Notes under the pieces: model-generated
What the model saw: only the letters and a program-made list of their open reading frames with translations
What the model was told of the DNA's origin: nothing
Databases searched by the model: none
Shown here: one piece after another, positions 1-12,573 of the stretch
How positions within the stretch are numbered: the first letter of the stretch is position 1
Layout of the letters: each line of letters starts with the position of its first letter
Translations under genes and position numbers: made by a program
NCBI GenBank assembly: GCA_950106755.1
Contig: OX467083.1
Span: forward strand, 33,351,029 to 33,415,028
Direction: 5' to 3'
From: Climacium dendroides
Lineage: Eukaryota; Streptophyta; Bryopsida; Hypnales; Climaciaceae
Length of the DNA stretch: 64,000 bases

Positions 1-371
1 TTGACAATGGTCCACTCACAAAGGGCACTTTTATAAGCCCATGCCACTATCTTGCTCCCCACCCAAGCAAATCCTAAGCTTGAACATTATAAAAGTTCAC
101 TCCCCTACAATTTTCAAGCTAAGGCCCTTAAGTGTAGCATTCTTGAAATTGATTTTGCGTATCATTCCATCCTCTTTTACCAAACCTAAATATCAATGAG
201 ACTAGGACTCATCTCAAAGTTCTAATGCCAATCAAGAGCTAACTTATACATTAAGTCAATTTCCAAAATTACAACTTTGTTACTAAGCAAACATACAATA
301 GACAAGCGCAAAAATGCACTATTTATACAAGTGTTGTGTTTCTCTTCCACTAATAAAAATTCATGTCCTCA
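1..371 (-). other. Flank downstream of gypsy pol, possible 3' LTR start
   Basis: Non-coding sequence just beyond the stop of the minus-strand gypsy pol remnant. Read on the minus strand, a purine stretch (GTGGAAGAGAAA, near 340-351) is followed by a TATAAATAG box at 319-327. A polypurine tract followed by an LTR promoter is expected at this place in an LTR retrotransposon. The second LTR is not in the window, so the assignment is an inference. Confidence 0.3.
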
Positions 372-2060
372 TCAAGTCTTGCACCGCTTGTTGTTTAGTT
401 GACTATTTTGTTCAAACCGGTCCACCACCTTTGCATTTGCTATGTCTTTGGCATTTATCCAAGTTGCTTCCTTTTCATGGTAATCCTGCTATTTCACTAG
501 GTATTCCTTGCCCCTCTTTTTAGCGTTTCTACTCTTGAGAATACCTTCCATCTCATATTCAAGGTATTCTCCAACTAACTTTAGAAGAGGCCGCAACACT
601 TGTTTGTACTCTAGCCTCAAGGTATCTTCATGATATGGTTTTAACAAAGAAATATGAAAAGTTGGATGCACCTTGATTTTTTGTGGCAACTCTAACTTGT
701 AGACATCTTCAAACAAGCACTTAGCAATGACAAATGAACCTGCATATTTAGCCATAAACTTAGGTGTTAGTCCTTCAGGTATTGTGAAGTTTTTGACATT
801 CAACCACACCTTTTGTCCTTCAATATACTCTACATAGCATCGAATATGGCATCTTCCTTTGTTCACTTGTTTCATGTACCGTTTTTGTGCCTTGTCCAAA
901 TATAACTTGATTTTTCAAGCATTGCTTCTCTGTGAGCAATAAAGTCTTCAGTAACTTGGCTCCTTTTAAACTTTGATTGCAATCCCTCCAAGGCAAGGTC
1001 ATTAGGCATAAGTCACTCTACACCATCAGCCACTTTGAATGGCAATTCACTTGTAGCTACATGTTTGACTTTGTTATAACTAAACTCAACCAAAACCAAA
1101 TACTTAGTCCAATCTCTTTGGTCAGCACTCACATAATTTCTAGGGTATTGGTTCAAGACCCCATTCACCGTCTTTATTTGACCATTTGTTTGAAGATGAA
1201 ACGTTATGCTAAATGAAAGCTTTGTCTTCATTTTTCTAAATAAGTGCTTCCAAAATGAAATTGTGAATTTGGGATCTCTATTAAAGACAATGACCCTAGG
1301 CAATCCATTGTGTCTCCACCAAGTGTTGACAAAGACTGTGGCTATTTGAAATGCAGTTGCCATTCCTGTGGTTGGCTTCATCTTTGTTAACTTGCTAAAC
1401 CAATCTACCACTACAAATATGGCATTAAATTCTTGTTTTTTTGGTAAGCTAGTAATGAAATCCATGGAAATCCATTCCTATGGCCCATTAGAAATGGGCA
1501 AAGGCTTTAGTAACCCAACTTATTTTTGAACTTGATTAGGCCTTGGTGTAATTGAATTCCTTTTACTTTCTTGCCAACCCTTAAGTCACTTACAAACTTT
1601 TGAGCTTCTGGGTCCTTTATGTAAGCCTCCCTTATCCTTCTAGTTAAGTCACTTTCTCCCTCAAACATCAACCTTAAAATTTGAATAGAACTTGGTTTGA
1701 ATTTATTCTTTTGGCTTAAAACAGCGGGCACCACATTGTCTTTGCCCGATTTGTGGATCAAATCTACATTTATAAGTGCCAAAGTGTCATACCACCTTAA
1801 TTGCTTGGTTGCTACCTTATCTTGACTCTCAAAATACTTCAACGGCACATTATCACTGAATACCTTGGTTTGATGAAGCCCAAGGTAGTGTTGCCATGTC
1901 TTCAAACAATGCACTATTTCACACATTTTCTTTTCATGTATTGGCCATTTGGTTTGAGTCCCATCCAATTTCTTGCTTTCAAAGACAATAGACTTCCCAC
2001 CTTGCATCAATACACACCCAATTGCAAAGTCACTTGCATCCGTGTTATGAGCATTTATTT
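372..2060 (-). pseudogene. Ty3/gypsy chromovirus pol remnant (RNase H, integrase, chromodomain)
   Basis: This is the 3' half of an LTR-retrotransposon polyprotein, on the minus strand. The RNase H part begins with TDASDFAIGCVLMQGGK (2029-2043 onward) and continues to about 1507. The integrase core follows (about 1465-1013), with VVVDWFSKL and NRDPKFTISFW carrying the two catalytic aspartates. The motif that normally reads QTDGQTE is here TNGQIK, so the catalytic glutamate is replaced by lysine. The C-terminal part (899-372) contains HPTFHISLLKPY and then a chromodomain with EYLVK, DYHEKEATWI and VVDRFEQ. An in-frame TAG at 489-491 replaces the tryptophan codon normally found after YLVK; the frame stays open beyond it to a TGA at 372-374. 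Frameshifts or stops separate the three blocks, and reverse transcriptase, protease and gag are missing upstream of 2060. It is a dead, truncated chromovirus (the chromodomain class of Ty3/gypsy). Confidence 0.93.
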
Positions 2061-3829
2061 ACCCAACCTTGGTAAATAATCGAGCACAATTAGGTTCTTG
2101 TGTTTTAATGTAAATTTGATCCTAAAGGTGCCTAGCACCAATCCATTGTGCCTTCCAAGCAATGAATCTTTGTGTAATTTCTAAATGTTTTGGACTTAGA
2201 ACAACCCTAAGATAGCTCAAATTAGGTTTTAATTGGCCTTTTGGGCCTCTAATTAGGCTGCTATGGTTTCTTAGTGAAGTTGTGTTCAGACTAGAACTTA
2301 TTCCATATTCTTGTAGGTTATTTTTTACTCATTCCAAAATGGTAAGACTCGACTTGATTGGATTTTCCTATCAAAAGTTAGAGTAGATGAAGTTTGACCA
2401 CTAATTGGTACATTAAACTTCATCCATGGTTTTCTACCACGTGGTAAGTCTAAATTGGTATTTTTCTTCACTCAGAGTTTAGTTATTTTTTCCTTTCCCA
2501 AATGCACTCAACTTGTTCCACTTTCACTTTCTCTCACTATTTTTCATCCATTCTAATGACTAAACTTCATCCATCCCTATCTTGTTCGTTTTAAGTCCAA
2601 ATTCTAAGTTAGATATGTTTTTAGAAAACTAAGAGATAGTTCTAGAGTAATATCACTCTATATCTAAGGAAAAACTTCATCTTCAACCACTGAATCACAC
2701 TTCTAGTTTGGTCCTATTAGTTTAATTGAACTACTTTGAAATTAAATAACTCCCACACTAATCAAACACTTACCTCAATTGGTGGTGAAACTTGAAGGTT
2801 GTTATATAATTGTTCTCATCTATCCTCGTTTTCCATGGTTGAAAGTGTTTTTGTAATTTTTCTCACCGCTTGAAAGTAGTAGTTTATTACAAAGTTGCCA
2901 ATTCTTGGAGTTTTCTTCTTTTTACCTTACCTCTTTTCCTTTCATACTATTCCCTTTCAATTATTTTGGTATGAAGAGTTGATTTTGAACTACAAAATAA
3001 TTGCACTAACTTCTAAATAATAATTGACCTTTGATTTTATACTAGTTATTGTCCTATCTAAGTTTTAATGGTTCTAAATGGATTTCAAGAATTTCCTTTT
3101 AAATCTTATCTACTCTAATTTCTCTTCAACTATCACTTGAACACCTCTTTCTAATTCCCTTACATTCTATTCTATTGAGCTTGAAAGGTGTGAGAGTTCT
3201 ATGAGAGGTTCTATGTTTTTCGTATCTTCTTTTTATGTTTTGAATTATCTCTTGGTAATGAAAATATTTGCTAATTGAGAATTCCCAATTTCCTCTCTAA
3301 TTCTAAATTGACTTTTCCTACCCTTGTCTACCTTGTAGTCTATTTAATTTTTATAATTTTTTGTCAATTCAATGTCAAGAGACACAATTAGTTTGTGAAG
3401 GAATGCAATTAGCTTCCAAAATAAAAAAACAAACAAAAACAAACCAAGCTCCAACACTTTCAATTCGCGGAGCCTCAGTCTTGTTCGGGAACCTCATTCT
3501 ATTCAATGAATTCCGGTGCTCCAACGGTCTCAGTTTGGTACCCGATTGGTACCCTTGCTATGCCCGATTGATCCCCACCACGCTTGGTTGATACTTGTCT
3601 GTTGGTTGATACTGGCAAGCAATGTAGTTGATGGGGTTTCCCCAACAATAGTTAGTGGCTCTTCCTAACTATGTTTTTTTTTGGACTGCTAAACTACGTA
3701 TTGGTTTGACTTAAAATCTCCCACTTTTTCTAATTTGCAACCTCTGACACAATGTTTATGGAATTTTTTTGAACACCAAGATAGCCCCCTTTAAAAATCT
3801 AAATTTTATGTGGCTATGACAAAAGGCTT
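2061..3829. other. AT-rich intergenic DNA, nothing recognised
   Basis: No coding frame or known repeat is recognised. A more balanced patch at about 3465-3650 (around GGTACCCGATTGGTACCC) has a different texture from its surroundings and may be a fragment of another element, but no ends are visible. Confidence 0.5.
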
Positions 3830-5240
3830 GAAAGGATGGAAATTATACTCTAAGTCTATTTTCTACTAATTGGGAAACTTTTTTGGACACTAACTTGGTG
3901 AATAAGCAAACATATTATTTTTGGAGGAATTTTTTTAAGACTCTAAGGTTCAAAGCTTCACCATAGGATGGGAACACACAAAATTTTAAGAACTTCAAAC
4001 CATGGGAAGTCAAAGCTTCACCATGATTTCTAAAATGACCAAAAAATTCTACAACTTCAAAAAACTTACGAAGCCAAAGCTTCGTCGTGAGTTTAAAAAA
4101 TGGAGAGAAACTTCTAAAATTATTCTCCACAAAGCCAAAGCTTCGCTGTCCCAAATGGAATGAGGCAATAGTTAAACACAAAAACAACAAACACTTGTTA
4201 GTACAACAATTATAAGTGTTAGTACAATGATAAAAACTACTCAAAACAAGTTAGAACTTCAAAAATACACAACAAGTTAAACACTAGAGTCTCTCCTAAG
4301 AGGCATCGCCAATCACAAGGGGAAGTAGCTCTAGGATTAGTACAAGTTAGTACAAAACTCTAAAAAATACATCAAAACTCAACAAAACCAACAAAACCAA
4401 CAAAACTCTTCCAAAAACACAACAGATATTAACAAACCTTAAAGGGACTCCAATGTCCTTCAAAGTTCAACAAAAGCACAAAGATGGAACTTGAAATGCT
4501 CTAAAAAACACATGTTTTGCAACTTTGGCTCAAACTTGGCCAAAAAGTCTAAATTATTGGACCAATGTGGTATTGTGCCAAAATATTGGCTACAAAATGG
4601 GTTCAAGGGGGTGTTTTGAGAAGAAAAGGGGTGCCCTTATATACTCTTCCAAGGGCACCCACCTCCTCTCATTTTCATAAGGTAAACTTATCACTTAGGA
4701 TTTTCATCCTAATTTTTCAAATTTTGACTTTCTACGTTGGTTCAAAACTCTAACTTTTGGAGAAAATACTTCTATTTGTGATTTGGAGTATTTTCAAGCC
4801 AATTTTTAGTCTAGGAAAAATCCCCCTCCCCTTTTTCCTATGTCAAAACTACAAAGATTTCTAGTACTAACTAAACCCCCTCAAATGGATAAAAACTCAA
4901 TTCTTGAAGATCAACTTTTCTATGAAAAGTAACTAGCTTAGGCTCTTTAGTAGGTATAAGGAGTAAGAAAAGACCCCGTTTTGACCTCAATCCGATTTTG
5001 TATGCTCTCGATACACCAGTCAACTCCATGTTTAATTTTCAATTTTATCAATCTTAAAGGATCTTATCAGTCTTGAGTCTTTTGACTATCCGAATGCCAC
5101 AAAACTTGTTGGAGCTCATTATTAATATAAAAGAGGCTAAACTAATTTTTAGTGAGATTTTACCGCATCCTAGGTAATTTCTAGGAATTTTCCATCATGG
5201 CTTTCAACAGTTGACCGCTCGGAAAAAGGAGATTTTAGAT
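3830..5240 (+). repeat. Diverged direct repeat, copy 1 (non-coding)
   Basis: This segment aligns colinearly by eye with 6800-9560. Shared anchors include GGGACTCCAATGTCCTTCAA (4444 and 8382), AACACTAGAG followed by a CTAAG-GGCAT block (4279 and 7123), AGTAACTAGCTTA (4929 and 9239), TTTAGTAGGTAT (4947 and 9258) and a TTTTA(C/T)CGCA block (5159 and 9470). No open frame is shared, so it is a dispersed non-coding repeat or a decayed element. Confidence 0.7.
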
Positions 5241-6799
5241 TCTCTAAGAATGCATTTTTGGAACACCATATGAATAAACTACAAATTTTCAAAGTGCTGA
5301 AAATAAGATTTAGGATAACCAATCATAGATTCTCATGAATAAAGGAAGTACATTTTAGACAAGAATCTAGCTTGTGCAATTTTAGAAAGCATGCAATTTA
5401 AGGTATCATTACCTTATAACAAACCTAAATAGAATAAAGATACAAGCTTCCCTGCTTTTAGTCGATTTGTTTGATTACCTTGGCTTTGATAATAGATTGC
5501 CCTAGTTATTCCATACTAACTGTCCACCAAATTATTTATCACAATTACAATCACTAACACACTGCAATTCCGAGCTCCAATTACATATTTACACAGATTG
5601 TCAACTCACACCAAAAAGCCAAATTGTAAAGCCAAATTCATTAGTCATACAAAATTGTATTTTTTGTTACATTTTGTTATACATCCTATGTGACAATTGT
5701 AAAGCCAAATTCATTACAAAATGTAACAAAAAAACACAATTTTTAGTCAAATATTCATATTAACTAAGGTCATTGTGTTTTTTAGGTTAAGAATTCATAG
5801 TCTAAATTGAACAAATCTAAATTAAATAGCATTTCATGCAATTTCTAAAAACATAAAATTTGTTGAAATCCAATATTCTTAAGGAAAGGGCTACAATTGC
5901 AAAACAATTGCATAGAATACTTAATTGTTTTTTAGTCAATTGTGGTGGACACGTTTTTTTCTAGTGTATTCTTGTCCCCTCATCCATAGTCGATAATTAC
6001 AAAACTCTATCTTATTTCTAATCTTTCACCAAGCTAGTATGGTTGGTCAAGACCAACTTATTATCTCTAAATATCCTATTTTAATCAGAGTCATACTTCC
6101 ATTGCTAAGTTGCATCTTGATCATTCCACCTTCTCTCTTATATTCTCTAGTTGAACTTCTTGTGTTACATATGTCCTTAAGAATTGCATCTCTTTTCTAT
6201 TTTATAATTTAAACACTTGATTCCCAATGCTTCCAATCCCCCTTGGACTACTTGAATTTTGAAAGGGACTTTTGAGTTTGAATTTGAACTTTGGATTTTT
6301 TTGGTTATTTTTTTGGAGTCAACTCTTTAGATCCAAAACTCCTTAGATTTAGTGACTGAATTCTTCAAACCCAACAATGAACTCCCCAAACCCAACAACA
6401 AACTCCTCAGATTTAGCCACAAATTCTCTGCATTCCAGCAACTAAACCCTTACTTTGTCCAATCGCCACTTTGGCACCCGTCCCTCCCTTGGCAAGTATC
6501 AAAGCCTAGGAGGTCCCAATTAATTGATTAACTAGTGATTTTCTTTGGAACAACTAGGCAATGGATGACTAATGATTTTTGGATAACTATATCAAATAAT
6601 TTTGGAAAGTGTCAACACTAGCTAAAGAATGTTGAACACATGGAGGATTGGTATTTGGATTCTAAGGTTGGAAATTCTAAAGCTAAGTTTTGAATGCTAA
6701 ACTTAGGTGGTTCAAGCTCAAATTTTAGACACTAAACTTTGGAAGATAACTTGATTGTTTTTTTGCTTTTAAGGATCACTTTAGTAGTAACTTTGGATG
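5241..6799. other. AT-rich spacer between the two direct repeats
   Basis: No coding region is supported. There is a small local repeat at 5630-5745: TTGTAAAGCCAAATTCATTA occurs twice, and TTTTTTGTTACATTTTGT faces its near-complement ACAAAATGTAACAAAAAAA, so the segment could fold back. Nothing else is recognised. Confidence 0.5.
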
Positions 6800-9560
6800 T
6801 CTATGATTCCTAGGCTCAAAGGTTCACCATCTAGGGAAGTTTTGCAAATAAAAACCAATACTTCTATGATTTCTAAAATTAAAGCTCTACCATCTAGGTA
6901 GGTTTTACAAATGTCACCAACACTTCTAAACTTCTAAAATTGAAGCTTTACTGCCTCAAGGGGAAAGAAAACTATAGACAAATGAATTAGTATAAGAGCA
7001 AGGTATAAGCACGTTCATTCACACTAATTAGTACAATTAGTTTTATTCCTGACACAAAGTACATCACTAACTAATACAAGTAGTTTTAATAGTTCCAAGT
7101 TAGTGTAAATTCAACTTACAAAACACTAGAGGGTCCCCTAAGTGGCATTGCCAAGGTATGATATTACAAAGATTTGTTATTAGATTTGGAATAGTACAAA
7201 GCCTTTGTTGTAGAAATGCTTTACATATACTCTTTAGTATTCTTAAACACTTTAAATAATAATAAACCTACCTTTAAACTCCCTTTTTTCCAAATCTCGA
7301 TCCTACAATTCCTACAATGCCCTAGAAATTGCTATGTTTAGCTTTGATTTAACATAAACAATAAATAGTAGTTCCAAATAACTTGAAACTTTTCCATAGT
7401 ATAGGTCAACTATCCAACTATTCATAGACCTATTTTCATTTCAATTAAGAATATTGTTAAACTTTGGTGAACATTTTCCTACTATTGACTTTCTAACTCT
7501 TCTCAAGATATCCAGAAATTGCCATATCTAACTTTAATCTATTGTAAATGATGGAAAAAAATTTAAAACAATTTAAAACTTTTCCACAATATAGATCAAC
7601 TACTCAAATATTTTCATGCACATTTTCATTTCAATCTAAGATATTATCCAACTTTGGTGAATATTTTTCCACAATTGACTTTCTAATCCTTCACTACCTT
7701 CACACCCTAGTTGTATTTTATTCATAATTCATAAATTTCAAGTCTGTTGAATTTTAAAATTTTATACAAAATATTAGTTTAGATAACAAAGATACTTTTT
7801 AAATTTCATAGCCATAGCACAAAATTTCAATAAAAATGAAGCTCCTTAGCATGTCCTCTTTGATTGCTTTAGAATTCAAACACCTCCATTTCAAGGCCAC
7901 ATAACATGATTTAAAGATTTGCATTCATCCAAGAAAATTTCAAAATGCAACATAAAATTTCCTCTCATAAATGCTTTTCTTCAATATAAATCCCTAACAA
8001 TAACACAATTTTGTACCCCAAGTGCATTTTTCACCTCCCCAAACCACTAGAGAGAGAGAGAGAGAGTCAATTCTTGCCTCTAAGTAGCCATTACAACCAA
8101 AGCATTTACTTGGTGGCTAACCCTAATTCAAATTTCACTAACCCTAGTATCAACTATTAACCAAGTGGTTATCAACCAACAACCAACTAACAATAACAAC
8201 TAACACCAAGCTCTTAACATTGAACATTCCTTATTAACAAATAAAGATCTCATTTCAAGTAATAGGTGGCTCAAATCACGACAATATGAACTTAAGATTA
8301 TTACAACTTGTAAAAATAACTCCAAACAATAAGTCAATGGAAAAAAAATTACAACAAGTGCATACAAAAGCAAGCTTTGAAGGGACTCCAATGTCCTTCA
8401 AAGAAGACTTGAGAAACAACAACAAAGCACACATTAGGATAAAATTGAACCCACAAAGAGGCCTTGAGTTTTTTTACTAATTTTTATACTAATTGAATGA
8501 ATATAAAGGTGGCCACATCCTCATTAGAACCACCACTTGGCGTGTGCTTCATTCTTCATGATGGAACCACCATGAGATTATAAGATCATAAAGATGGATT
8601 GGGTAGTGATGATAAATTTTTGAATTCATCATGCAATTCATAGTCTAATTAGTGAGTTGAGAAGGCTCTTCCCACCTAAATTTATGAAATTGTGAAAATG
8701 GATTGAATAATGATGATGAATTTTTGAATTCATCATGCAATTCTTGGCCTAATTAGTGAGTTGAGAAGGCTCTTTCCACCCAAGCTTTTGCATTACAAAG
8801 CAGCCTCTTTTGAGGTTCAATTTTTTCCTGATGATTTAAGCTTTAGAAAACAACCATTTGGTAATTTGGCTTAAAAAGGACCAAATCCATCTAAATAGAC
8901 CCAATGGAGTCAAAGTAGTAATAAGTAATGTTTTTGAAAGGGGAATGGGTGCTTTTAAATATTTTTTCAATGGACATCCCCCTTTTCATTTTTCTACATG
9001 TAAACTTGTCAATTAGGGTTTTCATTCTGATCCTTTTATTTTCTACTTTCTACACTAGTCCTAAACTCTAATTTTTGGAGAAAATTCTACATCACAAATG
9101 ATTGCTCCATTGTCCTCAAAAATTCATGTTTTTATTTCCAAATCTTCTACACGTTTTTTTTGCAAAAAACTCATTAAAATCTACCATCAATTGAGAACGA
9201 TAAAAACTCAACTTTTAGAGTTCACTTTTTCTAAATAAAGTAACTAGCTTAAGCTTTTTAGTAGGTATGAGGGAGTAAAAAAGACCCCTATTTGACCTCA
9301 TTCCAATTTTGTATGTCTTTGAAATGTTAGTCAACTCTATGAACTTCCTTCAATTTTGTTGGATTTTAAGGAATCTTATTGGTTTGCATATTTTTGGATG
9401 TTAGAATGTCATGAAACTTCTTGAAGCATGTTACTAGCATAAAAAAATCTATATTAATTTTTAGTAAAATTTTATCGCAACCTAATTAATTTTTAACAAT
9501 TTTTCATTGTGGTTTTGGTAGTCGATTGTTTGAAAGAGGATTTTTGTAAGTTAAAAAACT
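6800..9560 (+). repeat. Diverged direct repeat, copy 2 (longer)
   Basis: This is the second copy of the repeat at 3830-5240, in the same orientation. It is longer because of extra AT-rich sequence at about 7160-8200, which contains a short GA microsatellite at 8049-8066, and a tandem duplication at 8590-8790. The 3' ends of both copies resemble each other (around 5160-5240 and 9470-9550). No protein is recognised. Confidence 0.68.
8590..8790 (+). repeat. Two-copy tandem duplication of about 100 bp
   Basis: A segment with GATGGATTGGGTAGTGATGA, then TTTTTGAATTCATCATGCAA, then TAATTAGTGAGTTGAGAAGG, then CTCTTCCCACC is followed at once by a second copy (from about 8694) with a few substitutions. 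It is absent from copy 1 of the large repeat at the equivalent place. Confidence 0.85.
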
Positions 9561-10193
9561 ACAATTTTTTTTATAAAACCTCTCATGGAATTCCACAAAA
9601 GATGTGCAATCTCATGTTTTTACTTTGTATATTTGACAAAGGAAAATCAAATCCCACTATCTCTTTTAATTACTAATTAAAAAAGATTCTTCCACATGAA
9701 AGGACATCTTAACAAACTTATTTTGTTGTTGAATTGCTAATATGATTTCAACTTTAGAACATTGTACTCTAGCCATATATGCTATCCATTGGTCCATCTT
9801 GAGTTTGTATCAATTGTAGGCTAATAATTAGGGTTTCCATTATTTCACCTCTCTCTAGGTAAAACACTTTATTTATGACCAAATACTATATTGGCATGTG
9901 ATATATATATATATATACACTTTTGGAAGGGCTTTTTGTATATACTATATAAAATTAAACTTCAACTTGTAAAAAAATCATGAGTTTCAAGTGACAAATT
10001 GAAAGCTCACATGATCCAAATAATCAAATGTACTATAAAGTATGTGCTTTACAACTATTTTTAAGTTTTTACAAACAATAATGCTAATATACATCATAAT
10101 TTTAAATTTAAATAAATAATTATAAATATTTTTTTAAATGAATTTCAAAACATTTTACTTGGCTAAAATTCATTAAAAATACAATTATACTTA
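9561..10193. other. AT-rich spacer with TA microsatellite
   Basis: No gene is seen. A short (TA)n run lies at about 9899-9916. Confidence 0.6.
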
Positions 10194-10630
10194 TTAACCT
10201 CTAAAGTCCCATTGTTCCTACAAGGGACAAAGTGGATTTGGCAAATTCCTGTAATCTCAATTTTATTGAAACTTTGTGAAATTTTCTCATGAGATAGAAA
10301 AACTTATTAGCCTTTTAGAATATAATTTTTATTTCAATTGGTGCTTGGAAGAAAACATTATGCCATAATAACCTCAAAATGAGGGAGATTGGGTAGAAAA
10401 AAATCCATAGAAAAATAAAATAAAAATTGATATACATTTTTTTGTAAATCATACCTTTTTCTAAATGGAGAACTTTGATTCATTCCATTTGCATTAGTGA
10501 TGTGAAAATTATGGAGCTTCTTATTTTGTGGGCAATTAGAGAAACTTTTTGAAAGAATTTTTTTTTCTACTTTGAATGTTAATATCTTTCAATCTGTAAA
10601 GTCAAAAATAACAAAAAATTTATCACATTG
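10194..10630 (+). mobile_element. TTAA-bounded MITE family A1, left part only
   Basis: It begins TTAACCTCTAAAGTCCCATT, as does the partial copy at 57813, and its body matches the complete copy at 58609-59536. Examples are TTTATTTCAATTGGTGCTTGG, and the block of GATTCATTCCATTTG with GTGATGTGAAAATTATGGAG. Similarity stops near 10630, where unrelated sequence begins, and no right terminus is present. Confidence 0.75.
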
Positions 10631-12573
10631 TCATGATGTGGGCTATCTATTAGCTAAATTAGGCACCTTAAGTCAGTTAAATGCCATTGAGGTTGGATCC
10701 AAGTTGTGAGAAGGTTAGGTCATCAGTGTAGTTAACTTCATTGTGGGTTTAGTTTGGGGAGGGGGGAATAACCTTGTTGGGAGGTTAGGTCTTGTGGAGA
10801 GGATAGAGTTTGTGGGGTTTTAAAGGCTTGGCTCCCATCTTTGGAGCTCTTTCTTTTTCTTTTGTACACTCATGTATATATTGGGGTTACTAGTATTTAA
10901 TTGGAGTTTACTATTTTCTTAGACACCTTTTCTTTCATTGTGTTGATAGTTAAGTGACATTTTTGTGTGAGATGTTTTTTTTCTTCAGATTCTTGAGAGG
11001 ATTGTTCTTTTGACTTGAGAAGGCGTAATGGGCAAACTTGAGAGGATTTCAAGTACTATTGCAACTAATAGGTCAAAGGGTTGAGGTTGAGGGTTGATTT
11101 GTGGATAGGATTGTTGGAAACTACTTTATTTTGGAGTCCATGGTTGGATTAGGTGTGAGACTAGGTTTTTTTAGGCCTTTCTTTTTCTTTTCATAAACAC
11201 TTACTACACCTAGGAGCCCTGTGCTTTTCCAAATAGACAACAAATCCTACGACAACGTGATTTAAGACTAGTGTAGAAGAAAAATCTAAGGTTAGATTAA
11301 AATATTTTATTTTATTTTATTTTGTAGGCAAACTTAGCAAAGGTGAGATGTTCTTGGACATAAAATGGCCTTGGGGCTTAGGGATTAACATACCAATTTT
11401 TTTAGAATGGGTTAAAATTTTATCTTGCATTGATTAGCAAAAACTTGTCAAATACTTTATCATGAAACATCATCACTCTCTTCTAACAAAAAAATATATA
11501 ACTTTGCAATCATATAGTACATTTTGTATTCATTTGTTTATTAAAAAAATTAAGTATTAGCGATTTCAATTTGTAATTTGGCCATTAAAAAATTATTGAA
11601 TTTTCTTTGCATTGTAATGTTAAAAACTTCTGTTCTTACTAAAAATAATTATACAATTTTTTCTATGCTTTGATCTATTAAAAATTATTTTAATTTAGAA
11701 TCTGATTACTGAACAACTCATAACTACAAAATTGCATTCAAGTATATATGAGTTATATGTAATATAGATATGTGCATTATTGAAAATATTCTAAAAATAA
11801 TTTCATTCTTCAATGACAAACAATAAATATCATACAAAACAACTACATTGCAATATTTAACCTAACTTTGGATCAAAAATATCCAACAACGTAATGAAAA
11901 CATTGGCAACAAAAACAACCTACTTAATAGTGGATACAACCTGTTAAATTGTGGGAAAAGGCACAAAACATTAGTAAATTCATGCACATATTATAATGAA
12001 TGTATAATGTAGTGTGATTTGGTCCAAAATTCACTAGAAATTCCACTACCAAGTAATATCACATTTGTACTAATAGAAATTCAAAAGCTCAAAAGTTCAA
12101 ACAAAGCTTGAAATAAGAGGTGTTTAATCCTTGAACTTTTAATCAACCAAATTTGGTTGATGTCAAGTAAGGTCCTAGCATCCATAATCCCTTTTTAATT
12201 TTTATTCTACTTTATTGGCTTTATCCTTTAGATAGAGACTATGGCATCAACTCTCTAGTTTGGTTTGTGAATCTAAATTTCCAAATCCTATCTACAACCA
12301 CATTCACACTGCACAATACAATTAAGGTTGGAGTGAACAAAGCTTCATAGTCACACCATTCTTGTTTCACATAGCCAAATACTCTTGAACTCTTCCAAAC
12401 CTTTGCATAAGTATATGAGCAAGATAATAATGAGATTTGAAAGCGCTTAAACCTTCAAATTTGCTCAAAGTGTTCAAAACAGAGTTACAAGGACGTCCTT
12501 TTAAAATTAAAAATGGGTTTGTTCAAATTATTTGAATTTTCTATGTCATTGTACTCTAACTTTTGCTCTATAT
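10631..12573. other. Intergenic DNA, nothing recognised
   Basis: The part at 10630-11330 is richer in G and T on the plus strand, with a polypurine GGGGAGGGGGGAA at 10757 and TGTATATATTGGGG at 10872. That could be an LTR or promoter remnant, but no second copy or ends are visible. The rest is AT-rich with no supported gene. Confidence 0.5.

Noticed and set aside
3830..9560. LTR pair of one retrotransposon
   Set aside because: The internal part is short and lacks any gag, pol or primer-binding signal, and no TG...CA ends are seen; kept only as a dispersed direct repeat.
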